Below, piece by piece: positions 22,826 to 33,313 of a stretch of DNA of 64,000 bases. The stretch's first letter is position 1; each line of letters opens with the position of its first letter. Source of the stretch: Fragilariopsis cylindrus CCMP1102. Lineage: Eukaryota > Bacillariophyta > Bacillariophyceae > Bacillariales > Bacillariaceae. The position numbers and the translations under genes are program-made. The DNA is taken from positions 91,522 to 155,521 of the forward strand of contig FMBT01000391.1 of NCBI GenBank assembly GCA_900095095.1, read 5' to 3'. The notes beneath the pieces were generated by a model. The model was given only the letters and a program-made list of their open reading frames with translations. It was not told where the DNA came from and did no database searches.

Positions 22826-23818
22826 GGTGGCATTTTGAGGGACACTCGCGACTAAAAATTTTGATTCAAATAATATGCGCGATGGCTCGCGACAGGAAAA
22901 TTATTTTGAAAATAATTAAATTATTAAGTATTGAAATGGAAATTATCCCATCATCATTACAATGGGAATGTATTGAACCGAACCTCCATGGCTATTGCTC
23001 TATTTAACATACGCTTACCAGACGAATTATAGATATTGGTACGCTGAATAAGGGAAAAAGTTTTGGTTGAATTTGGATATCTGGGGAAATTTCTATGGGG
23101 TCGTACATGACTGGAAGGCAAATATCGAATCGCCAGGAAGAGGTGCATAAGAGAGGCAAATCAAAAATCAAAGAATGGATTGATAGATAAAGTACTAGTA
23201 CAGAAGTCTCTATTAGTATTCTATTAGTTAATGCGATCGTTTTTATCGTTATTGGTATATTAAGAGAGGACCCATTATCAACGGGCATATTGGACGTGTT
23301 TTTTTGGAAAATCCGATCATGTGTGTCTCTTACTAAGAGGGAGTTTAAGTAGCTAAAATTCCACTAGATTAAATCGAAATTTTTTGTGCTTGTTAAGAGA
23401 ACAAGCATCTGTATTTCGTCTCATAAGCTTTTGTTAAATAGATCGATATCCATGGAGGTTCGATTCAATACATTCCCATTTTCAATGTGCTAATAAGGAA
23501 AATTTCTACTTTCACTGCGTAGGTGCGTGATATTTTAATCCCGCGACGCGAATAAATAATATCACGACGGAGCCATATGGGCGAAATTCTCCTTGGATAA
23601 GTACCAGGTCATTAGCTACACTACCTAGACCAGTCGACAATTTGGAATGTGTAGAATCGACAGGGATTGGTACTGGAGAAGGTTTGAGGAGCTACCATAC
23701 AGTTAAAAATCCGCCCGATTGATGGTACTTCACTGCATAGCGCGTGTTGTAGAAAATCGTCTGTCCGCAGATTGTCCTTTTTTGTCGAAATATGCGCAGC
23801 CTTGAGCCGGAACGCGCC
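22809..23818. mobile_element. Inner TIR transposon, same family, nested
   Basis: 1010 bp, ends GGCGTGTTCCGGCTCAAGG and, inverted, GGCGCGTTCCGGCTCAAGG, flanked on both sides by CATT (22805-22808 and 23819-23822), a perfect 4-bp target duplication. The interior is homologous to the outer element along its whole length (both include TCCATGGAGGTTCGATTCAA, a GCACCTCTTCCTGGCGATTC segment and a GTAGCTCCTCAAACCTTCTC segment). Confidence 0.82.
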
Positions 23819-24609
23819 CATTGTCATGTGTTAATAAGGAATTTTCCTTCTATTTACTGCATAGGTGCGCGTTAATTATTATCTTCAACTTTGACGACGT
23901 GTACTCAATATGGGGGAAATTCTCCTTTGATAAGTACCAGGTCATTGACTACACTACCTAGACCTGTCGACAATTTGGAATGTGTAGAATGTCTAAGAAT
24001 AGGTACTGGAGAAGGTTTGAGGAGCTACCATACAGTTAAAAATCCGCCCAATTCTTGGTACTTCACTTGATTCCTCGCGTTGTAGAAAATCGTCTGTCCG
24101 CAGATTGTCACACAGCGCACAAAACAGAACAGCGTTGAGCCTTAACGCGCCGTCTGTTGGTTGCTGTTTGCTCATGTGAGGCATGTTGTTTCTCTCTCTG
24201 TATAAGAATTTTCATCTATTCAAGGTGTTGGGTTCCTGCAATAGACGCTGTAAGCTATATTCATATTCATTTATTACTGCATTTTCATGAGGAGCTTTCC
24301 TCCTCACAGCAGAGCTCTAGAGGAGGTGTTCTCTTTTCCAGGTAGGATGTGTTCCCTTTTATAAGAAGTATGAAGTGTAAGGGCAACAATTCACTTGCAA
24401 TGGAATGGGGGACTTGTTTGTTGGTGGTCTTGGTGCATACTCTACCTTCCATATTCCTTTGTAGCACTACACCAGGTTGTACCTTTTACTTTGCCATGCA
24501 GATATGGGGGTCACAGGTTATGCATCTAGAGAGACAGAGAGAGAGAGAAATAACACAAGGTTTTAGTTTGATGCAGAAATAATATGAGAGTCAGCGGTAT
24601 ATTCTTGCT

Positions 24610-25318
24610 TTTCGCTCGATTTTTATTTCGCAAAACGAAAAACTGAACACATGCAAAGTGGATGTAGAAATGTTCCAGACTCTTTTATTCGAGATCCAAC
24701 CAAAAATTCCTAACTTGCTCTGCCTTGATCTAGTGGAAAACAAGGTCGAAAGCGTCAAGTCGGTGGTGCATACTAAAATCAAAGTGGTAACAATCGAACT
24801 GTTACAAAATCGCTTCAAGTCTTGAACTTATGCGGCAACCCTATTAAGGAAAAACTGGGTGAGGATCCTATTGAGAAGGCGGCTCTGTTGAGCCTTCTTG
24901 AATCATACATTACGGTATACTGTCTATAGGTGAAAAATATTTGTACAGACTAGACCCAGACATAGAGTTTGCACAACGAATCAATCATGCTGGGCGTAGC
25001 ATTGTTGAAAGCGGTGGTATTAACAGGAGTCACTTCCTCTTTCGCTTTGGCCTACTACAATCCTAGAAAAGAAAGGGCGTACAAAAAATCCGGTCATATC
25101 TGCCCATCATATATCCATGGTCAAATGAAAGAGAACGTAAGAATGCCACAGGACTTTACTATTTAGTTCGTGAAGTCGGGCCGACACTGAATAGTCGAAG
25201 AACCGCTTCTAGTGGAATGAATAACGGTGACGATGACAATGATGACAGCGACGACGGCGATGACAGCGGCGACAAAATGATGATGCAGGAAAGATCCCAT
25301 CGAAACGTAAAGCTATAG
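24610..25318 (+). pseudogene. Leucine-rich-repeat protein remnant (diatom LRR family)
   Basis: Plus-strand frames, shifted several times, give in order: PNLLCLDLVENKVESVKS, SLQVLNLCGNPIKE, KAALLSLLESY, KYLYRLDPDIEFAQRINHAG, and ATGLYYLVREVGPTL. This order (LRR strands, LSLLE helix, INxAGR motif, then a TGLYYLxR segment before an acidic tail) is that of an LRR family expanded in diatoms. The reading frame breaks at about 24800, 24905 and 25035, and the N-terminal repeats are missing, so I call it a pseudogene; base dropout could account for part of this. It ends at TAG 25316-25318. Confidence 0.55.
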
Positions 25319-25689
25319 ATATCGAAACTATGACCTCCACTGTGTTCGGTTGTGCTGCTGCTGCTGAAGTAGTGAATCCATCGAAACTGACCTATCTTGA
25401 TTAGGGAAAGGATAGATCCATTGGGAAAGTGCCATAGATAAAAAAAACAAGAGACATATACGGTACTACCGCAAGAATACACAAAAAATAGAAAGCTTCT
25501 CCCCACGACAAACGTTTGGTAGGCAAAAAGGTAGGAAAAAAGAACGATAGTATGATAAACGTATCTTGCATTTATTTAGATTACAAATAAAAGTCTACTT
25601 TTTAATATTGATGCAACTGCAAACAGTTGTCCCTATCATTTCTCCGATTTCTTTTTATGTAGATCGTTATGATGGTCGTGCGTCATCCA

Positions 25690-28600
25690 TTATCGTCCAT
25701 TATCGTCGTCGTCTGAGGAGGTGGAACCGTATAATTCTACATCTAAGGAATATGAAAATGCTGAAAAAGTCTTATCAAGGATGTGAGTTGAATATATTCC
25801 ACCATCTTGATCTATACACCGTCCACTATAAATCGGTACATTCTTTCTTCGTAATACATATCGAAATGCTGGAACGACGATATGAGGAATGCAAAATTCT
25901 GCACATTCATAATCTTCTTCACCTGCGTCATCGTTGCCGGCAAGCCATCGTAAAAAAGATTGAGATGTGTCAGTAAGAAGATGACGTCGTTGCCGTTGTC
26001 TATTGCCACCCCCTTCTTCTGCTTCTTGATCGTTGGAAGATTCCGATGATAAGAATGATGATGCTGCTAGGTCATCAATATCAATTGTATAGAATGATTG
26101 ACATCCTGTATAGAATGATTCAACGTATAATTTATCAGGAATTGCAACAATAGTAACAAATAGCGGAATGACCAGTAAAACAAAGAATGCCAATAGGCCA
26201 ACACAAGCAACTCGTCGTATAAATTTCCATTTCCTAGTACGATTATGATCTGGACACGTCGATCGTTGATCATCCATTGTTTCATAGACAATACCACTGC
26301 CATCTGTACTACTACCATAACCACCACCACCACCACCCCTGCTGTCGTAATCAGAACTTGCATTATCATCATGTGCTTGATAATCATTCGTGATGTTGTT
26401 ATTGTCTCTTCCACCCCCACCTCCTCTTGGTCGGTCTGTAGCACTTAATTCTATATTGATGCCATTACGCGTACTACTACTAGCGGCAGCAGCAGCTATC
26501 ATAGCAGCGGTAGGAGTAGTACCAGTTTGCTGTTGTTGCTGTTGGATGCGTTGCTGCTGTTTTTGTTGTTGTTTTAATACATTCATTGGTCCTGGTAACC
26601 ATGTATCAAATTGACGTACAATATTAAGTTTTGCAAGAATTGGACCAATTATACATGCAGTTATTATCATTACCCAACTATTCCCTAATGGAAAAATAAA
26701 TACCAAGAGGAGAAAATCAAATACAATAACCAGCATAGGTAAAATTGGTCGTAGGAATGTATTCCAATATAATGTTATATGAAAAGACTGTAGTCCAATT
26801 AATAATGGTACTGATGTTGTACTTGCACCACGTTGACTTGGTATTAAACAATATGATGCATTAATTATTGTTGCTACTATAACTGCAATTGATAAAAATA
26901 AGTATGGTGAATTGTAGTCATGTCTCATTCTTGATTCTAATTTACTTGTTCTAAGATAAATGTATATCATTGCTATTACATATGTTGCTATACCACTAAC
27001 CATGAAATTGGATGTAAATAATCGATACCATTGATGTTGGTATACAATTAATGCAGGATTATTTATACCAAATAATGATAGTCCTATAGAATTTGGACCG
27101 AAGGATGGATTATTAATTGGATGTGCAAATTTTTGTTCATATATCATAAATAAAAGATAAATGGTTATGCAAACAGTATATCCTGCAGTAACAGGATATT
27201 CTGACAATGGAATCACTATAGAACGTATCTTTCTTTTTAAAGATGAAAAAGAATAAGAATAATGATTTTTTTTCGATTTTGATTTTGTTGCTGTTGCTGT
27301 TGTTTGAACTGTGTTGTCATTATTGTCGTTATCATTATCCGTCATACTCATCTTTAGAAGTCCTTTCCTCTTTTCATTGTTGTGATTGTTTGGCAGGGCT
27401 GATGATTCACCGTTTCCATTCTCATCCACATTCTCATCCACATCCTCATTCTCATCATTATCCTCATTATTATGTGATAATACTGTTGAACGATGTATTC
27501 TATAAAATACTAAACCAGTTCCAAAACTTACACCTACTGCAATAGAAACCAATAATGCACTTACGGATGGTCGAGTTGACATGATCATAGTATCTTCCTT
27601 AAAAATTGATCCAGCATAATTTTGAAAATCAGATCCACCCTCATTAATTGCATAATATAAACCAAATGTACAATGACCTTCCGAATCAATCCAATACGAA
27701 TCAACGTTATTAGGATGTTTCTTTTCTATATACGATATAGAATCTGTTATTTCTGTATACCACGAATCTTCACCATAGTTATTATTATTATAATCATCGT
27801 CATAGTTACCATAGTTACCATCATCATCATTGTTACCGTAATCATCATCATTATTGCCATCATCATCATCATCAGCATCGTCATCGTTATAACTACCACT
27901 CATATATTGATAATACATTAAACTAATAGGATCACTAGTATGTGAAATAAATCCCCATTTATTTCTATTATCACCTTTTTTTAATATATAATCCCACATC
28001 ATCTTTGGATATTCTTCACCACCACCATCAATGAATTTGCCATATGGTAGACCAATTTTGGATAGTATAGATTCCACATTCCAATTCGGTAATGCATTAT
28101 TTAAAAAGTAAGTTGGTGTTAAGTAAACTGGTGAATCCATAATACTTGCAATTTGTGTGGATCTATGACCAAAATGATTATAATGTTTATGAATCAATGA
28201 TTGTACAACAGGAATAGCTGTCCCACCCGCAGAACAACCTGTTACCGCAACATGACGTAATGATGGGAAATTTTTATACATCCAATTTAATACAAATTGT
28301 ATATTTTCTGCACCATTATGATGAACTGTCATCCTATTATTGTCATCGTTTTTGTCATCGACATTATCATTACCATCATCATTACCGTCATCATTGGTAT
28401 TATATATCATTGTATTAGATCCTAAATGAATATCTTGTGTACAATATGGTACTATTATTGTATTGTATTGAGTAAAATCAACACCATTATCATTATGGTC
28501 ACTATCTTTATCATCACTATTACTGTTGCCCAAAGTTCCGCTACATAACATATTGATCGCATTACCATTTCCATTATTATTACTATTACCATTACCATTA

Positions 28601-29112
28601 CCATTTTGACTTGTAGTACCATATTGTATTTCTTGACATGATTTTCCTAACAGATCATCTAGTTCTTCTTTCAAATATAAGTAACTTGCTTGTTTTTGAC
28701 ATGTATAGGAATCCCAACATGCTCCACCTCCCATAATTTCTATCAATATACGTTCTGTATTCATTTGACGTTGAGATGGTTTACTAAAATAAAAACAAAA
28801 TTCGGATCCATTACCACACATTGGTTGTGCAACTTGTTCATTATTGGAAGTTGAATTATTATTATTTTTGTAGCTGATGTTGTTGTTGCTGTTTGAAGAA
28901 GAAGAAGAAGAAGAAGGACAAATTTTGTAGAATTGATTCGGATTCAATAAATTTAATGGTCTACCATCATTTATCGTATAAGATTCTTCATCGGGATTAT
29001 ACCACGAAGAAGATGATGATGATGATGATGATGACATGGTATTGCGGTGCAATTCGTTGTAGTTTCTTTGTTGCTGTTGTTTCTTTCTGCCGGTATTGCA
29101 CATGTATTGCAC
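25690..29112 (-). CDS. Pectinacetylesterase/NOTUM-like hydrolase fused to a rhomboid-like membrane domain
   Basis: One uninterrupted frame of 1140 residues. Residues about 90-500 are a carbohydrate/lipid-ester hydrolase of the PAE/NOTUM family: GGGACWDSYTC (128-138), nucleophile elbow GCSAGG with Ser294, candidate acid Asp326 (SIMDSPVYL) and candidate His480 (DSEGHCTFG). Asn/Asp low-complexity inserts break the fold at 165-265 and 410-450. A single membrane helix follows (about 517-537), then a polar linker and about 630-850 a multi-pass domain with a rhomboid-like layout (QWYRLFTSNFMVSG, YIYLRTSKLE, then GASTTSVPLLIG). The active-site GxSG and the second catalytic His are not evident, so this part is probably inactive. 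A further helix lies near 985-1010, then a Cys-containing C-terminus. The start may be the later Met before the Ser run. No signal peptide seen; an upstream exon is possible. Inferred: membrane-held esterase acting on surface polysaccharide. Confidence 0.75.
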   Translation of the reverse strand: MQYMCNTGRKKQQQQRNYNELHRNTMSSSSSSSSSSWYNPDEESYTINDGRPLNLLNPNQFYKICPSSSSSSSNSNNNISYKNNNNSTSNNEQVAQPMCGNGSEFCFYFSKPSQRQMNTERILIEIMGGGACWDSYTCQKQASYLYLKEELDDLLGKSCQEIQYGTTSQNGNGNGNSNNNGNGNAINMLCSGTLGNSNSDDKDSDHNDNGVDFTQYNTIIVPYCTQDIHLGSNTMIYNTNDDGNDDGNDNVDDKNDDNNRMTVHHNGAENIQFVLNWMYKNFPSLRHVAVTGCSAGGTAIPVVQSLIHKHYNHFGHRSTQIASIMDSPVYLTPTYFLNNALPNWNVESILSKIGLPYGKFIDGGGEEYPKMMWDYILKKGDNRNKWGFISHTSDPISLMYYQYMSGSYNDDDADDDDDGNNDDDYGNNDDDGNYGNYDDDYNNNNYGEDSWYTEITDSISYIEKKHPNNVDSYWIDSEGHCTFGLYYAINEGGSDFQNYAGSIFKEDTMIMSTRPSVSALLVSIAVGVSFGTGLVFYRIHRSTVLSHNNEDNDENEDVDENVDENGNGESSALPNNHNNEKRKGLLKMSMTDNDNDNNDNTVQTTATATKSKSKKNHYSYSFSSLKRKIRSIVIPLSEYPVTAGYTVCITIYLLFMIYEQKFAHPINNPSFGPNSIGLSLFGINNPALIVYQHQWYRLFTSNFMVSGIATYVIAMIYIYLRTSKLESRMRHDYNSPYLFLSIAVIVATIINASYCLIPSQRGASTTSVPLLIGLQSFHITLYWNTFLRPILPMLVIVFDFLLLVFIFPLGNSWVMIITACIIGPILAKLNIVRQFDTWLPGPMNVLKQQQKQQQRIQQQQQQTGTTPTAAMIAAAAASSSTRNGINIELSATDRPRGGGGGRDNNNITNDYQAHDDNASSDYDSRGGGGGGYGSSTDGSGIVYETMDDQRSTCPDHNRTRKWKFIRRVACVGLLAFFVLLVIPLFVTIVAIPDKLYVESFYTGCQSFYTIDIDDLAASSFLSSESSNDQEAEEGGGNRQRQRRHLLTDTSQSFLRWLAGNDDAGEEDYECAEFCIPHIVVPAFRYVLRRKNVPIYSGRCIDQDGGIYSTHILDKTFSAFSYSLDVELYGSTSSDDDDNGR

Positions 29113-29162
29113 GTGTATTGTACAGTGCAGAGGGAGTCGCCGTCTCTCTCTTTCTCTTTCTT

Positions 29163-29212
<50 letters not shown>

Positions 29213-30394
29213 ACTTTTGCTGCTGTACTACAAGTACGCTAGCCCAGATGAGAACAATAGCCAGAATAGAACGTCGCTCTACTTTAGCGTAAACGCTGAT
29301 AGCAATTATGAAGAACAATGCATGTTATGTCTCTATGTTTTGTTGTATGATCGATTTAGAAATAAAAATGCTCAGCCGTTTATTAACGTTATCGTAACTT
29401 GCGTTTTAGAATGCTTTTTTTTGTGCAGCTAACTTTACACTGTATCGGCGAATGAATATTCTTTTTGAGTACACACATACAAGAACAAGCAAAGCAAGAA
29501 ACAAACTAAAAAGTAATGTGCCATCCGCACGACTCGAACCATTCTACAAATATAGCAAAAATAAAAATTCCCGTGGCGCCTTTTTCTCCTCTTCCATACT
29601 TTTCCTCTTTTTGAGTTGAGAGCATGCATAACTTACCGTACCCGTAAAACCGTTAACAACCTCAAATTAAGCAAATAATATATATATTGTATTGGAGTTG
29701 GTTCTTGAGTGATGCATTCATGCATGCATGCATACCATGATCGAATATATCGATTGTGTCTCTTTGTCTATCGCCACTCCACTCTATTACACAGCATGCA
29801 TACCTTACATGCTTTCCCCACTCAATTCCGAAAGATGAAAATGAAACAAAACAAAATTTTGTATGTTTGTTCTCTGTCATCACGTCAGACGGACAAGAAC
29901 CGAACGGCGACGAGCGAAATACATACAATATGATTGATTCGATCCATATTCGATTCCGTACAAGAAAAATTCAAAACAAATTTCTTAACATATCAATTGT
30001 ATACATAATACTAGTACGACGCTTCCTCCTTCGCAATCTGCAGTGCAATCTCCGTTACGTTAGATATAGGATGCGAGTCGAGTCGACCAACAAAACAACA
30101 CAAACAAAACCATACTAAACTGTCTACTTTTTCATTCGCATTCGAAATGAAAATTTTAGAAAAGGCTGGCAGACATGAAGGAATGACAACGACGACGCCG
30201 ATAACGACGAATACAACTCCTATTTCCAGTTTACCTTCTTCTATGATAAAAAATACACTACAATGCAATGCAATGCAATACAAATACGATACGGCAGAAC
30301 ATGCTGTTACTACAACTAACCACGGCATATTAAAATAATGCATACTAAATAAATCGAGAAGAAGCACAACTATACATCATACGCTTTTTGTATC
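29113..30394. other. Divergent intergenic region
   Basis: Between the starts of the esterase fusion (-) and the acidic protein (+). It holds a CT microsatellite (about 29143-29210), ATGC-type palindromic runs (about 29715-29733) and a CAATG tandem run (about 30262-30280). No gene supported; several short frames here look accidental. Confidence 0.5.
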
Positions 30395-32536
30395 ATGTTC
30401 AACGACAGTAGTGGATGTATAGGCAGCGATCATGATGACAATGTCGACTTCGATAATTCCCCTACTGATGGTGATGATCAACTATCATTATTATTATTAC
30501 CGGCAAGTATGAGTCTACCCGAGAGACTAAACGAGGATGATTATGCTGGCGCTACCGCTGCCAAAATCAGTGATGTTGATGATGATAATGATGATGTATT
30601 GAGTACATCTATAATGAGTGCACCGTGTACTTTCCAAGAAGTTATTGTTGATGGACACGACGATGTCATTGAAATTGATGATGTCGACAATATCTTACCG
30701 TCACTACCATCGTCGTCATCGTTACCGTCACAACGATCGTCGCAACTCTCATTCTCTGATATCATGGATGTACCATCCGAACGTCAATTACCTACCGAAG
30801 ACTACAATGACAACAATGATGATGATGATGATGATGAAACTATTCCCGAAAATTCTTCTACTACACACTGTGGTGACAAAAGCGAGGGTGCTGTTACTGC
30901 TTCTGCTACTTCTGCTTCTGCAGGAATTGATAAATTGCATCAACATCACTATCATCGCTGCAATAGCAACAGCAACAAAGAAAGTATCGGATTATCATTA
31001 TCTACTCTACTGCCTTCATCGCCGTCCTCGTCATTATCGACATCGACATCACGGTCATCACCATTAAAAGATTTACATCCATCTTCTACATCTTTTTCAG
31101 AATACACATCCTTTGCTAAATCGTTCAATGGTAAGTATATTTATCCGAAAAATCATTTAACATCTCATAGTAAAGGAGAAGTAGGACAAGAATATACCGT
31201 TGAAAAGTTTAAACAATTTTTAGAATCTATTATGAAAGAAAATGATAATGACAATGATGAAGATTATAATAATGAAAATGAGGATAATAATCATAATGAT
31301 GGTGGTACTTTTATGGATGGTAGAAGTGTAATTTGTTCTTCAAACGATGATGATGACGATGCTACTGCTACTGCTACTGCTGATGATAATGGCCATAATG
31401 GCGTCGTTGACGATAATGAGAATGATGGTTATCATGGTAAGGATAGTAAGGACAATACTATTGTTTGGCCGGAAACATTATTACGTTCCCCTGATATGAT
31501 GAATGATGTACCAAATGGTATATTATTTGTTTTGATCGGATGTTAGATTGTATTGATCCTAATCCTCGTAATCGCAACAAGAATTGTTCATGCTTTGCTG
31601 ATTTAGATGACGATGATGATTGGTCGTTATCAATCTCCCATCGTTCTATTGTATCATTAAAAGACCTGGTAGCAGCGGGTAGAGAAGATGACGGTGATGG
31701 TGACAGTACTGCTGATTGCTCGATCAGTACAACTGGTGGTGACTATAGCTTAGATTATCTACTCAGTGGTAGTGGAGGAGGCGGCAGCGGCGGCAGGGGT
31801 CAATTAGTGTTACCGTCACCGGTCCTAGACAAGAACGAGTCAGGTATTCATAGTGACGGATTTGAGTGTATGATGTTTCCGTGTATGTGGGAGGAAACGC
31901 CTTCTCCATATGATGAAAATGAGGGTTCTCGACGACCTATTGCCGTCGTCGGAAAGAAGAAGAAGGATAGGAAGAAAAAGAAGAAAATCATCCGTGTTCT
32001 AGCTTCCGCTGATACCGGTAGGAAGAGAAAGTGGAACGGTAGTAGTGGCAGTGGCAGTGGGGGTAATGGTAGATATCGCAGCAGTAGAAATCCGTCTACT
32101 AGTTGTAATCGCAACAGGAAAAAGACTATTTACCATCACTCACGACTTGAACCTCTTCGAGGAAAGAATTAACAAGGATTGTGACTACGAAGACGATGGT
32201 GATAAGCTCATCAACATCAGCAACGACGACACGTACTTCAACGATCAACATCAACATCACGAAAAATCAGCAATGGTTGTTGAATTTCCTCCTCTATTAA
32301 AACTAGCGAAGATAGTTCAATTAGATAATGAGAGTACTGATGGTGGAAGTGATCGAAGCAGCATTCATAGCAATAACAACAAGGAAGGTATCGATGACGA
32401 TGACAATAGCAGCTTATCAGAACTCTTCGATGGACTTACGTTCGAATCGCCATCGGATGAGAAGGATGAATTAGATTATTTCTTAGATCGAACTTCCCTG
32501 ACCGAAGAAACTAGTCATCTCAGTTATAGTAGTTGA
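30395..32536 (+). CDS. Acidic low-complexity protein, frame broken twice
   Basis: Starts ATG at 30395 and stays open to 31546, then continues in another frame from about 31540 to 32172 and a third to 32536. At about 31530 GTTTTGATC needs one more T to read through into RMLDCIDPNPRNR; a second break lies near 32110-32130, close to an A-run. The combined product would be about 710 residues: Asp/Ser-rich, with YTVEKFKQFLESIMKEN (helical), FECMMFPCMWEETPSPYDE, a Gly/Ser run, a strongly basic KKKDRKKKKKI patch that could be a nuclear signal, and an acidic end. No domain recognised. Composition is the same across all three frames, which supports one gene. Confidence 0.5.
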
Positions 32537-33313
32537 GGTGCGTTGCGGAATGTTGAATCGAAACGCAACGCAACGCAATGGAATGGAATTGGAATTGAAT
32601 TCAGATTTTATGGCAAAATGATGAACGCGTCATCCCAAAAAGTAACAGTCCCTTGTTTCCTTGTTCTCTACACACAGAGAAGATGTACCAAATAAATGTG
32701 GTGTATATTTCGAACACTTCCCTCCATCAATATTGGTGAAACTAGAGCTGTTTTTTACATCAGTAAGTGTTACGCACATTATTCATTATTCAAACTTAGT
32801 TATCCTACAATACTTTAATAAATAGTACTAACCAGTAATAATGATAGTAAAACATCATACCTTGGTTGCAACAATACAAGTCAAGTGCATAATAGTTTGT
32901 AGTATGGTACCGTATTCAATTCGGGAATGAATATGTACTGTTGCGCGCATCATCAATTTACTTTTACCAATGGAGCGCTCCCAAAACTCAAATATGCTAC
33001 GCAAATCACAAATTTTCGATCATCACCTAATTTGATTTGTGTGTTTCTGCCCCCAAACTCTTTCATGTTCATCCAAGACTGATTCAGTCACATTTCCATC
33101 CCTTGTTACAGCTAACATACATAGTTTGCTTTTAGGTAGTGCAGTAGCATAGTGTAGAAACCGTTAGATGTTCGTTTTGGTGCGAACTAGACTAGCTACT
33201 CCTTAGCGAAAAGAGCGGGCCACTGCCATACTGCTGCATGTTGTGTACAATTACAATTTTATATAGACTAATATTTTTACATATAATTTGTATTATTACT
33301 AGTTTTTAACTTT
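32537..33313. other. Convergent intergenic region
   Basis: 777 bp between the 3' ends of the acidic protein (+) and the SPX-MFS transporter (-). An AACGC/AATGG short tandem stretch at about 32563-32600. Nothing else seen. Confidence 0.6.

Larger units (their letters stand above)
22186..24151. mobile_element. Outer TIR transposon, non-autonomous, contains a second copy of its own family
   Basis: The left end GGCGTGTTCCGGCTCAA continues ACGCTG; the right end is the inverted complement (GGCGCGTTAAGGCTCAA, ACGCTG). Flanks are GCCT (22182-22185) and GTCT (24152-24155): a 4-bp target duplication with one mismatch. Without the inner element and its own target duplicate, the element is about 952 bp. 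It contains subterminal inverted arms around CCATGGAGGTTCGATTCAAT. No transposase motif is seen. A 4-bp duplication excludes hAT, MULE, CACTA and mariner as typically defined; Sola1- or Ginger-like groups make 4-bp duplications, but the family is not assigned here. Confidence 0.75.
21941..24181. repeat. 271-bp tandem duplication, copy 2, split by a transposon
   Basis: Left part 21941-22185, right part 24156-24181. Copy 1 preserves the empty insertion site (ATGCCTGTTGG), so the insertion point is directly visible by comparison. Confidence 0.85.

Noticed and set aside
24349-24582. 77-codon hydrophobic frame
   Set aside because: No homology pattern, no conserved partner copy and it crosses a GA microsatellite.
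29515-29620. Possible tRNA on the minus strand (GGTTCGAGTCG)
   Set aside because: The T-loop-like sequence is not flanked by a pairing stem and no D or anticodon arm can be drawn.
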